Source of the DNA: JBFMCT01 sp046565765
GTDB taxonomy: Bacteria; Actinomycetota; Acidimicrobiia; Acidimicrobiales; AC-14
Assembly (NCBI GenBank): GCA_046565765.1
Contig: JBKHXX010000039.1
Span: 1-35,467 of the forward strand
Direction: 5' to 3'
DNA length: 35,467 nt
Below the pieces are notes generated by a model that was not told the DNA's origin, did no database searches, and worked only from the letters and a program-made list of their open reading frames with translations. The number at the start of each line of letters is the position of its first letter. Positions within the stretch are counted from its first letter, which is position 1. Shown in pieces: positions 29,452 to 35,467 of this stretch. Made by a program: the position numbers and the translations under genes.

Positions 29452-31017
29452 GTGGATCGGGGGTCGGGGGTGTCGGCCGTGTCGATCACCGAACTGCTGG
29501 CCGCGATCTCGCTTGCCACGGACCTGGGTACCGGCCAGCCGCTCGGGCACGCGCTGCGGACGTGCGTGCGGTCCGTGCGTGTGGCCCGCGAGCTCGGTCT
29601 TGCCGACGACGTCGTGCGCGAGGTGCACCATGTCGCCCTGCTGCGCTTCATCGGGTGCACGTCCGACGCGTCGGACACCGCCCGGATGGTCGGCGGCGAC
29701 AACCGCGCCTTCGTCTCGGCGATGGCGCCCGTCCTCCACGGTGGCCAACGAGACCAGGTCGGCCGCTTCGTGCGCTCGGTGGGGGCCGACCAGGGGTGGG
29801 CTCGACGGGCCCGCCTCGTCGCCGCCGGCTTGGCCGATCCGGGCGGGGCGGCTCGCTCGCTGTCGACCCACTGCGAGGTGGCGGCCAGGTTGGGGACCCG
29901 GCTGGGCCTGGACAGGGGCACCGTGGACGCGCTCGCCCACGCCTACGAGCGATGGGACGGAGCCGGCTTCCCGTCGGGCCTGGCGGGGGAGGAGGTGCCG
30001 ATCTCCGTTCGAGTGGTATCGGTGGTCCGAGATGCCGAGCTCTTCGCCCAGGTCGCCCCATCGGAGGCGGACGCCATCCTGCATGCCCGCCGCGGCCGTG
30101 CCTACGACCCGGCGGTCGTCGACGTCGTGCTCCGCTCCCGCGACGACGGCGATGCCGCGGGCGACAACGGCGGAGGCGCGTGGGACGCGGCGCTCGCCGC
30201 AGAGCCCGGGCCGACGCAGCTCGCTGGCCCGGGCGAGGTCGACACGGTGCTCGAGGCCGTCGCGGACTTCGCCGACCTCTACATCCCCTGGACACGGGGC
30301 CGCGCTCACCGAGTGGCGCAGGTCGCCCGTGATGCGGCAAGAGCCTGCGGGCTCACCGGTGCCGAGGCGCACCGCGTGTGGCGGGCCGGCCTGGTGCAGG
30401 ACGTGGGGCGGGTCGGGGTGGCAGCCGGTGTCTGGAACCATCCCGGCCCGCTCGACGCGGCGGCGTGGGAGCAGGTGCGGCTCCACCCGTACCTCACCGA
30501 GCGGGTGCTCACCCGGTGCGCCGGTCTCGCCGGGCTGGCGGCGGTGGCGGGGGCACACCAGGAACGGCTCGACGGCTCCGGATACCACCGGGGGTGCCAG
30601 GAGGGCGAGATCACGACGGCGGCTCGGCTGCTGGCGGCGGCGGACGTGCTCGTCGCCACCACCGAGGCTCGCCCGCATCGTCCCGCCCTCGACGAGGCCG
30701 CCGCCGTCGCGACGCTTCGAGAAGAGGCCACCGCGGGCCGTCTAGGCACCGACGCGGTCGATGCGGTGTGCGTCGCCGCCGGGCACGTCGAGCGCGTGGC
30801 GCGGCGGGGGTGGCCGAGCGGGCTGACCGGTCGTGAGGTCGACGTGCTGCGTCTCATCGCCCGCGGCCGCACCAACCGTGAGGTGGCGGCGGCGCTGCAC
30901 CTGTCGCCCAAGACCGTCGGCCGTCACATCGAGAACCTGTACGGCAAGACCGGCGTGTCGTCCCGGGCGGCCGCCGCGCTGTTCGCCATGGAACATCGCC
31001 TCCTCGATCCGCCCTGA
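29452..31017 (+). CDS. HD-GYP-like domain protein with a LuxR-type C-terminal HTH
   Basis: 521 residues. Two related HD-type halves: the first has REVHHVALLRFIGCTSDA and AYERWDGAGFPSGL, the second HRVAQVARDAARACGL, LVQDVGRVGV, HPYLTERVL and HQERLDGSGYHRG. The final 65 residues are a LuxR/GerE HTH (LTGREVDVLRLIARGRTNREVAAALHLSPKTVGRHIENLY). In the second half the HD metal pair reads Gln316-Asp, so one expected His is missing. HD-GYP domains hydrolyse cyclic di-GMP; here the fusion may instead bind a nucleotide and control transcription. GTG 29452 is preferred over 29431: CAGGCT lies 6 nt upstream. Confidence 0.82.
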   Translation: MDRGSGVSAVSITELLAAISLATDLGTGQPLGHALRTCVRSVRVARELGLADDVVREVHHVALLRFIGCTSDASDTARMVGGDNRAFVSAMAPVLHGGQRDQVGRFVRSVGADQGWARRARLVAAGLADPGGAARSLSTHCEVAARLGTRLGLDRGTVDALAHAYERWDGAGFPSGLAGEEVPISVRVVSVVRDAELFAQVAPSEADAILHARRGRAYDPAVVDVVLRSRDDGDAAGDNGGGAWDAALAAEPGPTQLAGPGEVDTVLEAVADFADLYIPWTRGRAHRVAQVARDAARACGLTGAEAHRVWRAGLVQDVGRVGVAAGVWNHPGPLDAAAWEQVRLHPYLTERVLTRCAGLAGLAAVAGAHQERLDGSGYHRGCQEGEITTAARLLAAADVLVATTEARPHRPALDEAAAVATLREEATAGRLGTDAVDAVCVAAGHVERVARRGWPSGLTGREVDVLRLIARGRTNREVAAALHLSPKTVGRHIENLYGKTGVSSRAAAALFAMEHRLLDPP

Positions 31018-31123
31018 CGCGCGGGAAATGGGGTGTTCACCCGAAGCGAGACGAGCCCATGCAGCGCGAGCGTGCCAGACAGGGGGTCGCGAGGGACGCG
31101 GCCACCAGCCCGGGAGGCACCCG

Positions 31124-31930
31124 ATGCCGCGCATCCAGATCCAGGGAACCACCATCCACTACGAGCAGGAGGGCTCGGGGCCCGACCTCCTCTTCGTGCA
31201 CGGCATGTGCGGCGACGCCCGCGTCTGGGCGGGCCAGTTTGCGACGCTGAGCGGGGAGTTCCGCTGCACCGCCTACGACCGGCGGGGCCACAGCCGCAGC
31301 CCCCGTGGCGAAGCGCCCGAGAGCGATGCCACCCACGCCGACGACGCGGCGGCGCTCATCGAGGCGTTGCAGCTGACCCCGATCGTGGTGGGGTCCAGCG
31401 GTGGCGCCCGGATCACCGTGGAGCTGCTCCGACGCCGGCCCGACCTGGTGCGCGGCGCGGTGCTGTCCGAACCGCCGCTGCTGAGCATCGATCCCGAAGC
31501 TGCCCGACCGTTCCTCGCCGAGCTCGTGCCGCTGGTGGAGGACGCGTTCGAGCACCAGGGACCCGAGCCGGCTGTCGACGCCTTCTTCACCTTGGTGTGC
31601 CCAGGCCTGTGGTCGGGCATCGGCGACGACGTGAAGTACCGGTACCGGGCCAACGCCTCGGCGATGTTCGCCGAGTTCGAGGCGTCGCCGAACCGGATCA
31701 CCGTCGACGACCTCGCGTCGATCACGACACCAGCGCTGGTGATGCGGGGTACCGACAGCCATCCCACGCTGCGGACGATTGCCGAACGGCTGGCGCGGGC
31801 GCTGCCCGACACTCGCTGGGTGGAGCTCGAGGACTGCGGCCACGTGACTTACGCCGAGCAGCCCGAGCAGTTCACCGCCGCCGTCAGGGCGTTCGCTCGT
31901 GAGATCCTGTCACCAGCCGCCCGCGCCTGA
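31124..31930 (+). CDS. Alpha/beta-fold hydrolase
   Basis: 268 residues, cytosolic. Typical small hydrolase: RIQIQGTTIHYEQEG start, oxyanion motif LLFVHGMCGD, AYDRRGHSRSP, nucleophile elbow GSSGGAR (Ser in the GxSxG position), acid in MRGTDSHP and catalytic His in CGHVTYAEQPEQF. A haloperoxidase/epoxide hydrolase-like role is possible, but the substrate cannot be assigned. A CGGGAGG site precedes the ATG. The degraded cupin gene starts 21 bp after its stop, behind a GGAGG site, so the two were probably once one transcript. Confidence 0.85.
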   Translation: MPRIQIQGTTIHYEQEGSGPDLLFVHGMCGDARVWAGQFATLSGEFRCTAYDRRGHSRSPRGEAPESDATHADDAAALIEALQLTPIVVGSSGGARITVELLRRRPDLVRGAVLSEPPLLSIDPEAARPFLAELVPLVEDAFEHQGPEPAVDAFFTLVCPGLWSGIGDDVKYRYRANASAMFAEFEASPNRITVDDLASITTPALVMRGTDSHPTLRTIAERLARALPDTRWVELEDCGHVTYAEQPEQFTAAVRAFAREILSPAARA

Positions 31931-31951
31931 ACGTCGACCGAGGAGGCTGCT

Positions 31952-32211
31952 GTGTTCGACGTCGACACCTTCGTGTCCGACTGCATCGCCGCCCGAGCCG
32001 AGGCGGAGCCTCGTCTGGCGGTGAAGGACGTGCTGGAGCGGGCCGTCGCCGACCCGTCCGTGGCCGACGCCCTGCCCGTCACCCGCGCCGAGATCGAGCG
32101 CCTGCACGTGTCGCCCGACCTGACGTGACGCTCGCCGAGCAGCCCTACGACGTGGCCCGCACGCTCCAGTTGTTCGGTCAACGCCCGTCGATGATCCGGA
32201 TGGGGACTTGA
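31952..32211 (+). pseudogene. Cysteine-dioxygenase-like cupin gene, internally deleted
   Basis: GTG 31952 opens 58 codons starting FDVDTFVSDCIAARAEAEPR and ending LHVSPDLT, then TGA (32126-32128). A different frame then gives TLAEQPYDVARTLQLFGQRPSM to a stop at 32209. These are the N- and C-terminal ends of a known actinobacterial cysteine-dioxygenase-like cupin; the middle, about 110 codons including the metal-binding core, is missing. At the junction TGACG is repeated (32121-32130); dropping one copy would rejoin the two parts in frame. Not functional as an enzyme. Confidence 0.65.
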
Positions 32212-32282
32212 CGAGCCCTCTCCCGGATAGGGGTGGTCCTCCCGCGACGTGCGCGTGAGCTGCTGAGCCGCCCGGGCGCCGC

Positions 32283-32315
32283 TTACGCCCCGGTAACCGG
32301 GCCTTTACGCCTCCA
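32283..32315. promoter_or_regulatory. Three 11-bp direct repeats, operator candidate
   Basis: Units start at 32283, 32294 and 32305: TTACGCCCCGG, TAACCGGGCCT and TTACGCCTCCA, sharing TNAC. The outer two have an identical TTACGCC core 22 bp apart. A 13-bp palindrome CCCGGT A ACCGGG (32289-32301) overlaps the first two. The block ends 4 bp before the -10 box of the haloperoxidase gene, in the position of an OmpR/PhoB-type activator site. Regulator not identified. Confidence 0.45.
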
Positions 32316-32319
32316 GTCG

Positions 32320-32325
32320 TACGGT
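32320..32325 (+). promoter_or_regulatory. -10 box of a leaderless promoter (haloperoxidase lipoprotein)
   Basis: TACGGT, 6 nt before ATG 32332. Confidence 0.6.
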
Positions 32326-32331
32326 GGGCCC

Positions 32332-33840
32332 ATGAGAAGAGCCTGGGAGAGGTCTGGGATGCCCGAGCGGGCCGATCGGCCCGCCGCACGGTGGCGCGTG
32401 ACGGTCGTCGGCGTGCTGGCCATGGCCTTCGTCGCCGCCGCCTGCGGAGACGACGGCGACAGCGCCGAGACGGTGACGCCGGCGGAGCCCACCGCCGGGA
32501 CCTGGAAGACGTGGGTGATCGGGAGCCCGTCCGAGATTGACGTTCCCCCGCCGCCGGACGAGGACTCGGCCCAGTTCAGGGCCGACGAGCGGGAGCTCGA
32601 CGATTTCGCCAACCGCCGCACACCCGAGGTCGCCGACATCATCGGCAAGTGGGAGGGCGTCGGGGAGCCGGTGAGCGCGCCGTGGATGGAGATGGCCCTC
32701 GAGTTCATCTCCGCCCGGGCCAAGGACCCCGCCGCGTCTTCGCGGGCCTACGCCCTCGTCTCCGTGGCGGCCTACGACGCCATGGTCACGGCCTGGCACT
32801 ACAAGTACCAGTACGACCGTGAGGCGCCCGACGTCGTCGACTATCTGTCCGAGCCTGGGCCCGACCCGTCCTACCCCTCCGAGCACGCCGCCATCGCCGG
32901 CGCCGCCTCCAAGGTGCTGGCCTACCTCTTCCCCGAGCGGCCCGCCCTGCGTCTCGAGGAGGCAGCCGACCAGGCGGCCGAGTCCCGGGTGTTCGCGGGG
33001 GCGAACTACCGCAGCGACGTGGATGCCGGCCTGGAGCTGGGCCGGCAGGTGGGCGACAGGGTCATCGCCTACGCCAAGGCGGACGGCGCCGAGGCCCCGT
33101 GCAACTTCCGCCGTCCCGGCAACCCCCCCCGCTACTGGGCCCCTCCTCCCGGCTCGGTGGCCAACCCGGTCACACCCTGCGCCGGGTCCTGGAAGACGTG
33201 GGTGCTGACGAAGGGCGACCAGTTTCGTCCCGGGCCACCGCCAGCCTTCGGGTCCGCGGAGTTCCTCGCCCAGGGCCGAGAGGTCGTCAACGCGAAGAAC
33301 GAGCTCACCCCCGACCAGCGGCGAGCGGCGACGTTCTGGGCCGGCGGAGAGGGCACGCCACTTCCGGCGGGCGTCTGGAACGAGGTGACCCTCGCCTACC
33401 TCCGTGACCGCAAGCCCACCACGCCTCAGGCGGAGCGCGCCATGGCCCTGGCCAACGTGGCCATGGCCGACGCCGGGGTGGCGGCGTGGGACGCGAAGTA
33501 CACGTACTGGGACCCCCGGCCCGAGAACGGCATCCGTGACTCGGGTATCGACCCCAACTGGGAACCCTTCATCGACACCCCGTTCTTCCCGTCCTACATC
33601 TCCGGCCACGCCACCTACTCGGGGGCCGTCGCCGAGGTCCTGTCTTGGATCTTCCCGGACAACGAGGCCGACTTCCGGGCCAAGGCCCAGGAGGCAGCCA
33701 ACTCACGGATGTGGGGTGGGATCCACTGGCGCGCCGACAACGAGGTCGGCATCGAGGTGGGGACGAAGATCGGCCAGGCCGTGATCGAGCGGGCCAAGAC
33801 CGACGGCGCCCCCCCGCCCAACGGGACGCGAAGGTCCTGA
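32332..33840 (+). CDS. Vanadium haloperoxidase/PAP2-superfamily lipoprotein with a tandem duplication
   Basis: 502 residues, lipid-anchored (lipobox AAAC, Cys38). Two homologous halves, each beginning with a WKTWV motif (AGTWKTWVIG, AGSWKTWVLT). The second half keeps the active-site set of the superfamily: Lys389 with Arg396-Pro (KYTYWDPRP), SGH (His426) and the GIHW block with His465 and Asp469. The first half has lost it: SEH in place of SGH (H185 kept) and GAN (Asn225) where the second half has GIH. So one half is probably catalytic and the other structural. Function may be oxidative halogenation or phosphoester hydrolysis; not decidable from sequence. Confidence 0.83.
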   Translation: MRRAWERSGMPERADRPAARWRVTVVGVLAMAFVAAACGDDGDSAETVTPAEPTAGTWKTWVIGSPSEIDVPPPPDEDSAQFRADERELDDFANRRTPEVADIIGKWEGVGEPVSAPWMEMALEFISARAKDPAASSRAYALVSVAAYDAMVTAWHYKYQYDREAPDVVDYLSEPGPDPSYPSEHAAIAGAASKVLAYLFPERPALRLEEAADQAAESRVFAGANYRSDVDAGLELGRQVGDRVIAYAKADGAEAPCNFRRPGNPPRYWAPPPGSVANPVTPCAGSWKTWVLTKGDQFRPGPPPAFGSAEFLAQGREVVNAKNELTPDQRRAATFWAGGEGTPLPAGVWNEVTLAYLRDRKPTTPQAERAMALANVAMADAGVAAWDAKYTYWDPRPENGIRDSGIDPNWEPFIDTPFFPSYISGHATYSGAVAEVLSWIFPDNEADFRAKAQEAANSRMWGGIHWRADNEVGIEVGTKIGQAVIERAKTDGAPPPNGTRRS

Positions 33841-33868
33841 AAGCGCACCGTCGCGCCCTCCCACGCCG

Positions 33869-33874
33869 TAGCTT
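33869..33874 (+). promoter_or_regulatory. -10 box of a leaderless promoter (GNAT gene)
   Basis: TAGCTT, 8 nt before GTG 33883. Confidence 0.5.
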
Positions 33875-33882
33875 TTTCGGGC

Positions 33883-34465
33883 GTGGGGGTGCGAGGCGTC
33901 CGGGCCGGCGACCTTGACACGGTGGCAGCGGTGCTGGCCGCCCGGATTCGCCGAGGACCCATGGTTCGGCTGGCTGTGGCCGGGGGACAGCTACGACCCG
34001 TGCGCGCCGGACTGGTTCCCGCTGGTGGCCGGGGTCGCCCGCCCGAAGGGGCACTGCTACGTGGCCGGGGACCGGTTGGCGGCGGCGTTGTGGGTGCCGC
34101 CCGGGGAGGTGCTGGCCACGGCCGACGACCTGGCTGCGGCGGCCGCGCTGTTGCAGACCCAGGTCGGCGACCGGGCGGCTGAGGTTCTCGCCGCGTTGGG
34201 GGCGTCGGCCGCAGCCGAACCGCCCGAGCCCCACTTCGCCTGCACCTACGTGGCCGTGCGGCCGGACGTGCGGGGGCGCGGGTACGGGGCGGCGGTGATG
34301 CGTCCGGTCCTGAACGCCTGCGACGTGGGCGGGTTCCCGGCGTACCTCGTCTCGACCAACGAGCGGAACCTCGGGTTCTACCGGCGCCTGGGCTTCAAAG
34401 TCATCGCCGAGTTACCGGTGGCGGGCGGCGCGGTCACGTTCCGCCCCATGCTGCGTCGGCCGTGA
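33883..34465 (+). pseudogene. GNAT-family N-acetyltransferase with a +1 frameshift
   Basis: GTG 33883 reads VGVRGVRAGDLDTVAAVLAA and then leaves the family frame. The next frame reads GFAEDPWFGWLWPGDSYDP and continues to the end: acetyl-CoA motif TYVAVRPDVRGRGYGAAVMRPVL, STNERNLGFYRRLGFKV. Removing one C from the CCC at 33941-33943 would make a single ORF of about 193 codons. Either a real frameshift mutation or a sequencing error. The last base overlaps the start of the next, also broken, gene (GTGA). Confidence 0.72.
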
Positions 34466-34757
34466 GCCTGCTGGTGGTCTTCGCCGGGGCCTACGTGTGG
34501 TGGATCAGGGGTGTCGCACCAGTGGCGCCTATCACCAGGGACCTCAGCAACCTCCACCTGTCGGGCGCGGCGGTGACGCTGCTGAGCGGCCGGCAGGCGT
34601 TCGTGGACCCGGGTCGTCGGCCGCGGGCCTGGCCGCCGCCGGGGCGTTGGCGGCGATGAACGTGGTCGTCGAGATGCTGCTCGCCGTCGCCGTCGTGGAC
34701 GACGAGGTCAATCAGGCCCTGGGCGACGTCGACACGTCCGATCCCCTCGATGGTCTG
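34462..34757 (+). pseudogene. Decayed copy of the membrane-protein gene at 27489
   Basis: GTG 34462 reads SLLVVFAGAYVWW, then DLSNLHLSGAAVTLLSGRQAFVDP, matching residues 13-58 of the intact copy at 27489-27911. After VDP the frame shifts: a 1-nt deletion near 34610 moves the match to the next frame (AMNVVVEMLLAVAVVDDEVNQALGDVDTSDPLDGL). Homology stops near 34757, before the last helix. No product of normal length can be made. Confidence 0.78.
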
Positions 34758-34947
34758 TGCGCTCCACCGCATTCGAGCACGTGGCCGGGTGGGCTGACGA
34801 TCGGATCGCCGAAACAATGGGCACCACCAATGCAGCAAACGGCGCAATGGGTGGCGTCGCGCGCTGGCCTGTCGGGTGCGCACGCGGCCGCCCTCGTGCG
34901 TACGGCCCGGGGGCGATGCGGCCCTACGTCGGCTGCGATTAGCGGCG

Positions 34948-35466
34948 CTACGCGTTTGACTGGGGAGCCCGTGTTCTGATGCGCGGTGGCCTGGGACGGC
35001 TCGGCCACGTGACACCGCCGGCATGAAGCAGTACACGCAAGCGGTAGTGGTCGAACCTCTTGAAGCCGTGGCCGCAGCGCTTGACCCGCTTCACGCACAG
35101 GTTCAGCCCCTCGGTCGGACCGTTGGATGCACCGCTCTCATGGTGGGCGAGGATCTCGGTGCGCCACGACTCGAGGGTGTTGCCGAGCGAGCGGATCTCC
35201 TCGACGTCGTCGGCGGCGCAGCCGGCGATCGCCTTGTCCAACAGGGTCGCCGCCACCGCCACGTCGTCGGTCAGATACACGTCCCGCACTGACTCCTTGG
35301 CCAGCCAGGCCCCCAGGACCTCGTCGTGGGGATCACCCAGACGCAGTCCCAGCAGCAGGCGGTTCGAGCCCCGCTCGTCGAGGCGCTCGTTGCCGGCCAG
35401 GAGCAGCTTGCGGATGCGATAGAGCGGATCCTCCTTGCGGCCACGGTGGCCGAGGGTCTCGTTCTG
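34948..35466 (-). mobile_element. ISL3-family transposase, 3' part (runs off the right end)
   Basis: 172 codons plus stop of a DDE transposase on the minus strand; the N-terminal part lies beyond the window. The C-terminal signature EILAHHESGASNGPTEGLN, CVKRVKRCGHGFKRFDHYRLRVLL is typical of ISL3 elements (transposase_ISL3 domain). The reading frame is intact within view. The end of the element between 34758 and 34947 cannot be fixed because no terminal inverted repeat could be matched to a partner. Confidence 0.85.
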
Positions 35467-35467
35467 G

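Noticed and set aside
34758..34947. Terminal inverted repeat of the ISL3 element
   Set aside because: The other end is outside the window, so no pair of repeats can be compared. Candidate GC-rich stretches fit equally well by chance.
1..35467. CRISPR array, rRNA genes, prophage or integron
   Set aside because: No regularly spaced repeats, rRNA signatures, phage structural genes or integrase were seen on either strand.

Overview
The window is about 35 kb of very GC-rich, gene-dense DNA with short intergenic gaps and GTG/TTG starts as common as ATG. Gene content (DUF3618, DUF2505, DUF427, SigE-type ECF sigma factor, LytR_C protein, HD-GYP/LuxR fusion, Thr-rich secreted linkers) points to an actinobacterium. 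The Thr/Pro-rich lipoproteins and leaderless gene style fit Acidimicrobiia (Iamia-like) best, but that placement is inference. A striking genome-wide habit is visible: at least twelve genes have a TANNNT -10 box 6-8 nt before the start codon, so most monocistronic genes here look leaderless, while operon-internal and some other genes use GGAGG-type ribosome sites.

Layout. 0-4.3 kb, mostly minus strand: archaeal-type phosphoglycerate mutase, an OmpR-type DNA-binding protein, tRNA-Gly(CCC), an alpha/beta-hydrolase lipoprotein, an M15 (VanY-like) peptidase with an extra domain, and a DUF3618 protein. 4.3-8.2 kb, plus strand: a two-component system (NarL class) with a palindromic site upstream, then an ABC-2 exporter and a small lipoprotein. 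8.2-10.3 kb: DUF427 protein, TIMP/NTR-like secreted protein, Thr-rich lipoprotein. 10.3-12.3 kb: a 48-residue Cys-rich microprotein translationally coupled to a CooC-like ATPase, a small membrane protein, a 460-bp gap with hairpins and a gene remnant, and a YegP (DUF1508) protein with a histone-like tail. 12.4-18.1 kb: HerA-like ATPase, L,D-transpeptidase, a cluster of three strong hairpins, PPK2, a lipoprotein/PAP2 pair and a DedA/VTT membrane protein. 18.1-20.2 kb: DUF2505 protein and a family-5 substrate-binding lipoprotein driven from one overlapping divergent promoter.

20.2-27.4 kb (minus strand) is the most notable unit: five genes, SWIM zinc finger - DUF5691 HEAT-like - MoxR AAA+ ATPase - DUF5682 - VWA, each joined to the next by an exact 4-bp stop/start overlap. 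This is an AAA+/VWA chaperone-type module with three large partners of unknown biochemistry, and the best candidate for a poorly described system.

27.5-31.9 kb: a small membrane protein, an ECF sigma factor with a coupled LytR_C membrane protein, an HD-GYP-like/LuxR regulator with a substituted metal ligand, and an alpha/beta hydrolase. 31.9-35.5 kb is a decaying accessory edge: an internally deleted cysteine-dioxygenase-like cupin gene, an intact tandem-duplicated vanadium-haloperoxidase/PAP2 lipoprotein, a frameshifted GNAT acetyltransferase, a frameshifted second copy of the 27.5-kb membrane protein, and an ISL3-family transposase running off the right end. I saw no CRISPR array, rRNA, phage module or convincing riboswitch.
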